The position numbers were made by a program, and so were the translations under genes. A DNA stretch of 6,214 nt from Rhizobiaceae bacterium. Lineage in GTDB: Bacteria; Pseudomonadota; Alphaproteobacteria; Rhizobiales; Rhizobiaceae. Positions 1 to 4,815 of this stretch are shown in pieces. The notes beneath the pieces are model-generated. The model saw only the letters and a program-made list of their open reading frames with translations. It made no database searches and was not told the DNA's origin. The stretch lies in assembly GCA_913776675.1 (NCBI GenBank), contig CAJYRE010000497.1:1-6214 (forward strand). Direction: 5' to 3'. Numbering within the stretch: position 1 is the first letter of the stretch; each line of letters begins with the position of its first letter.

Positions 1-121
1 GGGATCGCTCTTCCAGCAGGGCTTCTGCCTGATGACGCGCGGCTCTTTCCCGCGCCAGACGACGCAGCATTCGATGCGGATGATCATTCGGAGAAACCGG
101 AGACTGCTCTGAAGCGATCAT
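1..121 (-). CDS. N-terminus of probable H-NOX-partner sensor kinase (partial)
   Basis: The ATG at 121-119 overlaps the H-NOX stop codon in an ATGA junction, and the frame stays open for 40 codons to the window's left edge. The visible protein begins MIASEQSPVSPNDHPHRML and then runs into a charged, Ala/Glu/Arg/Leu-rich stretch (residues 19-40, including RERAARHQAEALLEERS) that should form a coiled coil. This 'ERAAR..AE.LLEE.S' pattern is common just before the catalytic part of bacterial histidine kinases and related signalling proteins. H-NOX genes are typically co-transcribed with a histidine kinase or a diguanylate cyclase, so the product is probably the output partner whose activity is controlled by NO-bound H-NOX. 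No HATPase, HisKA or GGDEF motif lies inside the window, so the enzyme class is inferred from context only. Translation is probably coupled to the H-NOX gene. Confidence 0.65.
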   Translation of the reverse strand, partial: MIASEQSPVSPNDHPHRMLRRLARERAARHQAEALLEERS

Positions 122-657
122 GCTTGAATCTCGGTCACGGTAAAAAGAGTGGAGCCGTCCCCACCATCGCTTTTCTCAATCAAGATTGCGCGGCGAAACT
201 GCCGCGCGCACCCCAGAATAAGCCCTTCCGCCAAAGCTTCCATTTTGCGGGAAGAGCGGTAGCGCATCATCATCTGCGGCCCTTCGGTCTGCAAAACATC
301 AAACGAGGGCAATTCGGCATCGGGGTAAAGCTTTTGTACCTCCACGTGGATATAGTCATCAATACTGGCCAGAAACTCAAAAAAACTGTCCGATCGATGA
401 AAAAAATCAGGAAACAACATCGCAAAACGATCCGCCAGATGGAAGCCGAACCGCTGCATCAAATCATCGGCCGAACATTGGGAGCGGGTGGACAGGGCCT
501 TTAATAAAGAAACCATCTCACGGTGGTCATAGGTTCCCACACTTGTGTATGCGCCGCCGCTGGGAAGGGCAGAAGCATCGATAATATCATCGACCATATC
601 CTCACCCCAAAAATTAGCCACAAAGGTCAGAAATTCCGTAAAGATAATGCCCTTCAT
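118..657 (-). CDS. hnoX: H-NOX heme-binding nitric oxide sensor
   Basis: This stand-alone H-NOX (HNOB) protein of 179 aa is a cytoplasmic heme protein that senses gas ligands and controls a partner enzyme. The start is taken at the ATG 657-655 (MKGIIFTEFL), the canonical N-terminus, preceded by AGGA with good spacing; a longer TTG-started version from 705 has no support. Family landmarks are present and collinear with Thermoanaerobacter H-NOX as I recall it. The proximal heme ligand is His104 (DDYIHVEVQKL). The heme-distorting Pro is at +13 (Pro117). The propionate-binding YxSxR motif is Tyr133-Arg-Ser135-Ser-Arg137 (YRSSR), exactly +29 from the His. The position of the distal-pocket Tyr that stabilises O2 in Thermoanaerobacter (Tyr140) is Leu142 here, which argues for an NO-selective sensor rather than an O2 sensor. 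The gene overlaps the downstream partner by 4 nt. Confidence 0.93.
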   Translation of the reverse strand: MKGIIFTEFLTFVANFWGEDMVDDIIDASALPSGGAYTSVGTYDHREMVSLLKALSTRSQCSADDLMQRFGFHLADRFAMLFPDFFHRSDSFFEFLASIDDYIHVEVQKLYPDAELPSFDVLQTEGPQMMMRYRSSRKMEALAEGLILGCARQFRRAILIEKSDGGDGSTLFTVTEIQA

Positions 658-824
658 GCAAAATCCTATCTGCAATTCTTCCGCGAAGGTCAGATGATCT
701 GTCAATCAAGAAATATTGCATATTTATTTAACAACATCTAATAAAAACAGCGCATTTCATGACATTCGCCAATATTTTGCAAAAATCGTGACGATCGCCG
801 AAAGATTGTATGGCACACACGCCG
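658..824 (-). promoter_or_regulatory. Upstream control region of the H-NOX gene with two palindromes
   Basis: This 167-bp AT-rich gap separates the end of argP from the H-NOX start; both genes are on the minus strand. It contains a perfect 6-bp-arm inverted repeat, AAATAT-TGC-ATATTT (711-725), and a smaller palindrome, CAGAT-G-ATCTG (691-701), which lie 54-68 and 34-44 bp upstream of the start codon. On the minus strand a perfect TTGACA hexamer sits at about 698-703 but lacks a convincing -10 partner. The AT-rich repeat could be an operator for an NO- or redox-responsive regulator. It does not match the FNR half-site spacing (TTGAT-N4-ATCAA), and I cannot assign it to NsrR. The promoter itself is not resolved. 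Confidence 0.35.
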
Positions 825-1730
825 TCACAAAACTCCAAATGCGGTTTCAACCGGCAACAATCCATCGCGGGCTGCTGTCAGCACATGCCCGGTGAGAGAA
901 GCCAGTGGCTTGGCCAGAGAGCGGCTCCAATGCCAATATAATGGCACGTTCAACGGCTGCTGGGGTGCAAGATCAACAAGATCTCCGGATGCAATCAACG
1001 GAGCCACCAGACAATCCGGATTCATGCCCCAGCCCATTCCCAAGCGGGCCGCATCCACAAACGCATGGGTGGATGGCAGCCAATGGGTGGGTGCTGTCAG
1101 GCTGATGCCAAAAACCTGTGCAAGCCAATTGCTCTGCAACCGATCCTTGGCATTGAAAACCAGACAGGGGGCCTGGGCCAATGCCTGCGGCGTAACCCCA
1201 TCGGCAAACCAGCGGGCCATAAAAGCCGGACTGGCCGTGGCCCGATAGGACAGCGCCCCCAGCGCGCGGCAATCACAACCCTGAACCGGCTCGGCCACGG
1301 CACTGACGGCTGCCCGCACCTCCCCACGCCGGAGCCATTCGGCACTATAATCCTGATCATCAATCACAATATCAAACAGCAGGCCATGCGTGGCCACCAT
1401 GGCTGGAATAAACCAGGTGGCCAGACTATCAGCATTCACAGCCAATCGCAGGGATGTCTGCCCCTGCTCTTCCGCCAATCCAAGATCGGCCTGCAATTGC
1501 CGCTCCAGCAGCGCCACTTCCTCGGCATGGCGAAACAGTCTTTCACCGGCAGGTGTGGCAAAACAGGGCTGGCCACGCACAATCAACACCGTGCCCATGC
1601 GCTCTTCCAACTGACGGATTCGCTGGGAGATCGCCGATTGTGTTACCCCCAGCACGCGGGCAGCCTGATCAAAACGGCCTGTGCGGATAATGGCGGCCAA
1701 GGCCCGCAAGTGTTCGGCATCGATCTGCAT
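825..1730 (-). CDS. argP: LysR-family ArgP/LysG-type regulator of basic amino acid export
   Basis: This LysR-type transcription factor of 301 aa has the usual length for ArgP (IciA)/LysG. The N-terminal winged helix-turn-helix covers residues 3-60, with the recognition region RFDQAARVLGVTQSAISQR at 19-37. The effector-binding domain opens with LRLAVNADSLATWFIPA (94-110), a signature nearly identical to E. coli ArgP (LAVNADSLATWLLPA) and specific to this subgroup; RRGEV follows further on. The family binds lysine or arginine and activates the divergently encoded exporter, here argO 87 bp away. The start is set at ATG 1730-1728. A TTGACT/TAGAAA promoter upstream would place the transcript start near 1758, downstream of the alternative starts at 1763 and 1793; the TTG at 1793 is itself the -35 hexamer. 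No clear Shine-Dalgarno precedes the chosen ATG, so translation may be weak or the start imprecise. Confidence 0.92.
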   Translation of the reverse strand: MQIDAEHLRALAAIIRTGRFDQAARVLGVTQSAISQRIRQLEERMGTVLIVRGQPCFATPAGERLFRHAEEVALLERQLQADLGLAEEQGQTSLRLAVNADSLATWFIPAMVATHGLLFDIVIDDQDYSAEWLRRGEVRAAVSAVAEPVQGCDCRALGALSYRATASPAFMARWFADGVTPQALAQAPCLVFNAKDRLQSNWLAQVFGISLTAPTHWLPSTHAFVDAARLGMGWGMNPDCLVAPLIASGDLVDLAPQQPLNVPLYWHWSRSLAKPLASLTGHVLTAARDGLLPVETAFGVL

Positions 1731-1751
1731 TAGAGACTCTAATTCTGAATT
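1730..1751. promoter_or_regulatory. Probable ArgP operator (T-N11-A palindrome)
   Basis: TTAGAG-A-CTCTAA (1730-1742) is a perfect 6-bp-arm palindrome that also satisfies the LysR-box rule T-N11-A. It abuts a second palindrome, AATTC-T-GAATT (1741-1751). The pair lies 66-87 bp upstream of the argO start, a plausible place for an activator, and covers the argP start codon, a plausible place for autorepression. That these are the ArgP sites is inferred from position and symmetry. Confidence 0.55.
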
Positions 1752-1764
1752 ATTTTTATTCATT

Positions 1765-1793
1765 TTTCTAATGCACGTGATGCTGTTAGTCAA
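1765..1793 (-). promoter_or_regulatory. argP promoter
   Basis: On the minus strand, TTGACT (1793-1788) and TAGAAA (1770-1765) are separated by exactly 17 bp, a good sigma-70-type pair (5/6 and 4/6 matches to consensus). The predicted transcript start near 1758 leaves a leader of about 28 nt that includes the T-N11-A palindrome, consistent with autorepression by ArgP. No equally good promoter is visible for argO on the other strand, as expected for a gene that needs an activator. Confidence 0.5.
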
Positions 1794-1816
1794 AGCCCGT
1801 CACAACGGGGATCATC

Positions 1817-2422
1817 ATGAACACTGCCTTTTTATCCGGCTTCTCGCTGAGCTTCGGTCTCATCATGGCTATTGGCGCACAAAATGCCTTTGTACTGCGG
1901 CAAGGACTGCGGCGGGAACATGTATTTGCCATCTGCCTGAGCTGTGCGGTGACGGATGCCTTGCTGATTGCCGTAGGCATTTTGGCCTTGGGTCACGTCA
2001 CAGCGGTTTTTCCCGCCTTTGCGCCGCTACTGCGCTATGGCGGCGCGGCATTCTTGCTGGTTTACAGCCTGCAACATGCCTATGCGGCACTCAAGCAACA
2101 CGCCGTGCTGGCTCCGACCGATCAACCCGCCAAAAGCCTGATCCGCACGCTGACCACCTGTCTGGCACTGACGTTTTTCAACCCGCATGTCTATCTGGAT
2201 ACGGTGCTGCTGATTGGCTCCGTTGCCAGCCAATTTCCGGGGCACAGGCTGGCCTTTGGCCTGGGCGCGGCCATGGCATCCGGTCTGTTTTTCTTTTCGC
2301 TGGGCTATGGTGCGCGGCTTGTGGCCCCGCTGTTTGCGCGCGCCATAGCATGGCGGGTGCTGGATGGTGTGATTGCTCTGGTGATGGCATGGATTGCGAT
2401 CAAACTGGTGTGGATGGAATAA
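1817..2422 (+). CDS. argO: LysE/ArgO-family basic amino acid exporter
   Basis: This inner-membrane exporter of 201 aa has the normal LysE/ArgO length. It effluxes L-arginine and/or L-lysine, and toxic analogues, when internal pools rise. About six hydrophobic segments are visible, at roughly residues 4-24, 37-57, 70-90, 110-137, 144-164 and 178-199. Signature motifs are GAQNAFVLRQG (20-30) in the first loop and FNPHVYLDT (121-129), the latter almost identical to ArgO (LNPHVYLDT). The C-terminal helix ending AIKL resembles LysE of Corynebacterium. ATG 1817 is preceded by CGGGG about 7 nt upstream as a ribosome-binding site. The gene is divergent from argP, the typical regulator-exporter pair, and convergent with the DUF930 gene 4 bp beyond its stop. 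Sequence alone does not separate arginine from lysine preference. Confidence 0.93.
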   Translation: MNTAFLSGFSLSFGLIMAIGAQNAFVLRQGLRREHVFAICLSCAVTDALLIAVGILALGHVTAVFPAFAPLLRYGGAAFLLVYSLQHAYAALKQHAVLAPTDQPAKSLIRTLTTCLALTFFNPHVYLDTVLLIGSVASQFPGHRLAFGLGAAMASGLFFFSLGYGARLVAPLFARAIAWRVLDGVIALVMAWIAIKLVWME

Positions 2423-2426
2423 AGCA

Positions 2427-3458
2427 TCAATTCAGGGGCAGGCTACGCTGACCCCATTCACCTCTGGGAATCATCGCGCCCAGATTAAACCGAAATGACT
2501 TGATCGTGGTCGTCTTGGCATCTGTTTCGCAATGATAACTCACTTCAAACCATTGACCTTTGCTGCGATAGGCCGCATCCATCACATCCATCAATTGATC
2601 ATCAATGTGTTCTTTGGTCATGGATGTCGGGGCAATCACATCCGGCACGGCTCCTGAAACATTGCGCCGGATTTGCTCCAGCATTTCAATACTGCACATC
2701 TGCACCACACGCCGTTTTGGCGGCAGTTTGCCAAAAGCTTCCTTAATCCGCGGATCAGACAGCATATCCTTGGAATAAACCCGCTTGGCAGGCTTGAGAC
2801 TGGCCACCGTCGTCTGCGGCTTTGGCTTTGGCTCTGGCGCTGGGGTAGCTTCAGATGGCAGACCTTGCTCTGCCCCCTCACTCAATGAAAATCTCTGCTC
2901 TGTGACAATGCCACCCCCGGCCTTTTCCGGCTTATCGGCCTCTTTGGGGCGCGCATCCGGGCCAAGCTCCGGCGGAGCAATATCTTTCAGCACGGCAGCC
3001 TGCTTTGGCGGCTCTTGTTTGGCAGGGTCGCCAGACACAGGCTTATTCTGCCCCTGCTTTTGTGCCGTATCGGCCTTGGTCTCTTCGGGCGCAGGCTGCT
3101 CGGACGGCGGCGGCACGGGCGCGTCCTCTTCTTTCGGAGCCTGCTCATCGTTCCGGGCAGATTCAAAAGCCTGAGGTGCGGGCGGTGGCGGAGGTGGCAA
3201 TGTTTCAGTCGGTCGTGGTGGCTGTTTAGGCGCAGGCTTCACCTCCGGCTTTGGCGGAGATGCGGGTTGTTTTTTGGCCTCTTCCTTGGGCTTTGGCTCT
3301 GGCTCCATGGAAACATTGACGACCTCTTCTTTTGGCGCATCCGTCTGCCGCTCGGGCCAATGCAGCAAAAACGCCAGAAGAAAAATGGCATGCAAAAGCA
3401 CCGAGGCACTGACACCCCAGATCAAACGCTTCGGCAAACGATTGGCTTTTTCTTCCAT
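2427..3458 (-). CDS. TonB-like envelope protein with C-terminal DUF930 domain
   Basis: This protein of 343 aa counts from ATG 3458; a GTG at 3500 would add 14 residues, and neither start has a clear ribosome-binding site. The layout is a short basic N-terminus, one membrane helix (about 11-34, N-in), then a Pro/Lys/Glu/Ala-rich linker of about 190 residues with KPKPEP and PPPPPP runs. A compact C-terminal domain (about 230-339) matches DUF930, with two cysteines (255 and 310) that could form a periplasmic disulfide, and the motifs QMCSIE, YRSKGQWFEVSYHC and IPRGEW. The membrane helix carries Ser19-x3-His23, the same spacing as the SxxxH motif through which TonB contacts ExbB/ExbD. This suggests, without proof, an energised TonB- or TolA-like role. 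The molecular function of DUF930 is unknown to me. The gene stands alone, convergent to argO and divergent from cysP. Confidence 0.85.
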   Translation of the reverse strand: MEEKANRLPKRLIWGVSASVLLHAIFLLAFLLHWPERQTDAPKEEVVNVSMEPEPKPKEEAKKQPASPPKPEVKPAPKQPPRPTETLPPPPPPAPQAFESARNDEQAPKEEDAPVPPPSEQPAPEETKADTAQKQGQNKPVSGDPAKQEPPKQAAVLKDIAPPELGPDARPKEADKPEKAGGGIVTEQRFSLSEGAEQGLPSEATPAPEPKPKPQTTVASLKPAKRVYSKDMLSDPRIKEAFGKLPPKRRVVQMCSIEMLEQIRRNVSGAVPDVIAPTSMTKEHIDDQLMDVMDAAYRSKGQWFEVSYHCETDAKTTTIKSFRFNLGAMIPRGEWGQRSLPLN

Positions 3459-3479
3459 TGGCGCAGCAATACACTGGCA

Positions 3480-3526
3480 GGCACCGGGCCGCAAATCCAC
3501 AAATCGGCTGAAACACCCCCGGTGCC
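3480..3526. repeat. Inverted repeat with perfect 9-bp arms
   Basis: GGCACCGGG (3480-3488) is exactly complementary to CCCGGTGCC (3518-3526). Inside it CCG (3489-3491) and CGG (3505-3507) allow a short continuation of the stem around an A/C-rich loop. In either RNA orientation this would fold into a stable hairpin. Read leftward it lies in the DUF930 leader just before the start codon; read rightward it lies at the 5' side of the proposed small RNA that ends at the terminator 3611-3642. Confidence 0.7.
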
Positions 3527-3610
3527 GAATAATCCCCCTCTTCTCGTTCTGAACACCAGCCCATGCGTCGACAACTCCCCTGCCGCCAAGTCAAACACGA
3601 TGACGATGAT

Positions 3611-3642
3611 GCCCAACCCCGACCAGTCTTGGGCGTTTTTTT
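3611..3642 (+). terminator. Rho-independent terminator
   Basis: GCCCAA (3611-3616) pairs with TTGGGC (3629-3634) across a 12-nt loop, followed directly by GTTTTTTT (3635-3642). The U tail exists only in the rightward direction. It lies 95 bp upstream of cysP and ends no known rightward gene, so it belongs either to an unannotated RNA or to an attenuator in a long cysP leader. Confidence 0.7.
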
Positions 3643-3737
3643 CTGCACAATGGCTGATATTAGACCTCCATTCCTCGGCAAGAGTGACGGCAATCATTAG
3701 GGTCAATTTCAATTGATCTTTCAGAGAGTTGACGTTT

Positions 3738-4721
3738 ATGAACCGTTTCCTTACCACAATCGCCTCACTTGTTCTGCTGGCTGCCCCCATCAGCGCACAG
3801 GCGGGCCAAAACCTTCTCAATGCCTCTTACGATGTGTCACGCGAGCTGTTTGAAGAGGTCAACAAGGCCTTTATCGCCCAACATCCGGGCGTGACCATCA
3901 ACCAGTCGCATGGCGGCTCTTCCAAACAGGCACGGGCCATTCTGGAAGGGCTGGATGCCGATGTGGCGACGTTTAATCAGGTCACGGATATTCAGGCGCT
4001 GGTCAAAGGCGGCGATGTTGCCCCCGATTGGCAGAGCAAATTTCCCAACAACGCCTCGCCTTTTTACTCTTTCCCGGCCTTTCTGGTGCGGGCTGGCAAC
4101 CCCAAGCACATCAAGGACTGGAGCGATCTGGTCCGCGATGATGTTCAGGTGATTTTCCCCAACCCCAGAACGTCTGGCAATGCGCGCTACACCTATCTGG
4201 CCGCCACGGCCTATGCCAAGGAAGCCTTCCACAACGACCCGGCCAAGGTTGAAGCCTTTGTGAAAAAGCTGTTCAACAATGTGCCGGTGTTTGACAACGG
4301 CGGCCGTGCGGCCACCACCACCTTTGTGGAACGCGAAATCGGCGATGTGCTGATCACCTTTGAATCAGAAACCAAGGGCATTGCCAGAGAATTCGGCACG
4401 GAAAAATTTGATATTGTCACGCCCTCCATGAGCGTGCTGGCAGAATTTCCGGTGGCGGTGGTGGATAAGGTGGTGGACCAGAAGGGCACACGCGAACTGG
4501 CCAAATCCTACCTTGATTTTCTCTACTCGCCCCAGGGCCAAACCATTCTGGCCAAACAGGGCAACCGCGTGCGTGATGCCAACGTGGCCGCCCAGTTCAA
4601 AGCCCAATTCCCGGATATTCGACTTGTGACCGTGGAAGATGTGTTTGGCGGCTGGGACCAGATCACCAAAGACCACTTCGCCTCCGGCGCAATGCTGGAT
4701 AAAATCTACGCTGGCCATTAA
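3738..4721 (+). CDS. cysP: Thiosulfate/sulfate ABC transporter periplasmic binding protein (CysP-type)
   Basis: This secreted solute-binding protein of 327 aa captures thiosulfate and/or sulfate for the CysTWA importer. ATG 3738 follows an AGAGAG ribosome-binding site (3723-3728); a TTG three codons earlier is unlikely. A Sec signal peptide with hydrophobic core ends at ISAQA, with cleavage expected after Ala22. Family motifs in order are SYDVSRELF (30-38), SHGGSSKQA (57-65), NQVTD (80-84), PNPRTSGNARYTYLAA (141-156), GGRAATTTFVERE (188-200), GDVLITFESE (202-211) and LAEFPVA. Several match E. coli CysP better than Sbp as I recall them: NQVTD, TSGNARYTYLAA, FESE where Sbp has WENE, and LAEFPVA. 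A thiosulfate-competent CysP role is therefore favoured. No cysT, cysW or cysA gene follows; a convergent TIR gene begins 94 bp beyond the stop, so the permease and ATPase must be elsewhere. Confidence 0.93.
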   Translation: MNRFLTTIASLVLLAAPISAQAGQNLLNASYDVSRELFEEVNKAFIAQHPGVTINQSHGGSSKQARAILEGLDADVATFNQVTDIQALVKGGDVAPDWQSKFPNNASPFYSFPAFLVRAGNPKHIKDWSDLVRDDVQVIFPNPRTSGNARYTYLAATAYAKEAFHNDPAKVEAFVKKLFNNVPVFDNGGRAATTTFVEREIGDVLITFESETKGIAREFGTEKFDIVTPSMSVLAEFPVAVVDKVVDQKGTRELAKSYLDFLYSPQGQTILAKQGNRVRDANVAAQFKAQFPDIRLVTVEDVFGGWDQITKDHFASGAMLDKIYAGH

Positions 4722-4735
4722 AGCCGAGACGCAGC

Positions 4736-4776
4736 GCCAGCGGGGGCGAAAGCCTCCTCTGGCGGATTATCTCTTC
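4736..4776 (+). terminator. Probable terminator of cysP
   Basis: GCCAG (4736-4740)/CTGGC (4759-4763) and GGGGGC (4742-4747)/GCCTCC (4752-4757) form an 11-pair stem with one C/T mismatch, one G-T pair and a GAAA tetraloop. It starts 14 nt after the cysP stop. The following GGATTATCTCTTCC is only weakly T-rich, so termination may be inefficient. A second small hairpin, CTGTG/CACAG around TGATCAG (about 4777-4793), lies between the two convergent genes. Confidence 0.5.
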
Positions 4777-4815
4777 CTGTGTGATCAGCACAGAGGGGCC
4801 AGGCTTATGATGGGA

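Larger units (their letters stand above)
3480..3642 (+). ncRNA. Candidate small RNA or attenuator ending in a rho-independent terminator
   Basis: A strong terminator pointing right sits in a divergent intergenic region where no annotated rightward gene precedes it. Something transcribed from about 3450-3500 must be stopped there, or cysP messages starting far upstream are attenuated. The predicted RNA has a 9-bp 5' hairpin, two C-rich single-stranded stretches that could pair with Shine-Dalgarno sequences, and a 3' GC hairpin with a U tail. The C-rich loops recall anti-SD trans-acting RNAs of rhizobia, but I cannot match it to a named family. No clear rightward promoter is visible, and the 5' end is a guess. 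Confidence 0.3.
3459..3737. other. Divergent intergenic region between the DUF930 gene and cysP
   Basis: No convincing protein gene lies in these 279 bp. They hold an inverted repeat (3480-3526), a C-rich stretch (CCCCC at 3516-3520 and 3534-3538, CTCCCC near 3577), a strong rightward terminator (3611-3642) and about 95 bp of leader before cysP. On the minus strand TAATAT within GGTCTAATATCAG (about 3656-3661) is a fair -10 for the DUF930 gene but lacks a good -35. No clear cysP promoter could be chosen, and a CysB-type site cannot be recognised reliably by eye. Confidence 0.6.

Noticed and set aside
658..705. Sixteen-residue N-terminal extension of H-NOX from a TTG start
   Set aside because: H-NOX proteins normally begin MKG, and the ATG at 657 has a good AGGA ribosome-binding site.
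781..796. Possible terminator after argP: ATCGT-G-ACGAT with a following T run on the minus strand
   Set aside because: The usable stem is only about 4 bp with a 3-nt loop, too weak to call; it could equally be chance in an AT-rich gap.
1065..1733. Long plus-strand open frame of 222 codons antisense to argP
   Set aside because: It lies wholly opposite a well-supported LysR gene, has no family resemblance and no ribosome-binding site, and is a shadow of GC-rich coding sequence.
1681..2451. Plus-strand open frame of 256 codons spanning the argP start and argO
   Set aside because: It is in the wrong frame relative to argO, whose membrane motifs are unmistakable. Its Cys/Trp/Arg-rich translation looks random.
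2810..3310. Repetitive GGCTTTGGCTCTGG-like stretches that might be a DNA repeat array
   Set aside because: They encode the KPKPEP-type low-complexity linker of the DUF930 protein and have no regular unit or spacing.
3015..3716. Plus-strand open frame of 233 codons antisense to the DUF930 linker
   Set aside because: Its Arg/Leu/Trp-rich composition is the complement of the Pro/Lys/Glu-coding linker; a shadow frame.
3422..3820. Minus-strand open frame across the DUF930-cysP intergenic region
   Set aside because: It overlaps the 5' ends of both flanking genes in other frames, runs through the terminator hairpin, has no ribosome-binding site, and its translation matches nothing I recognise.
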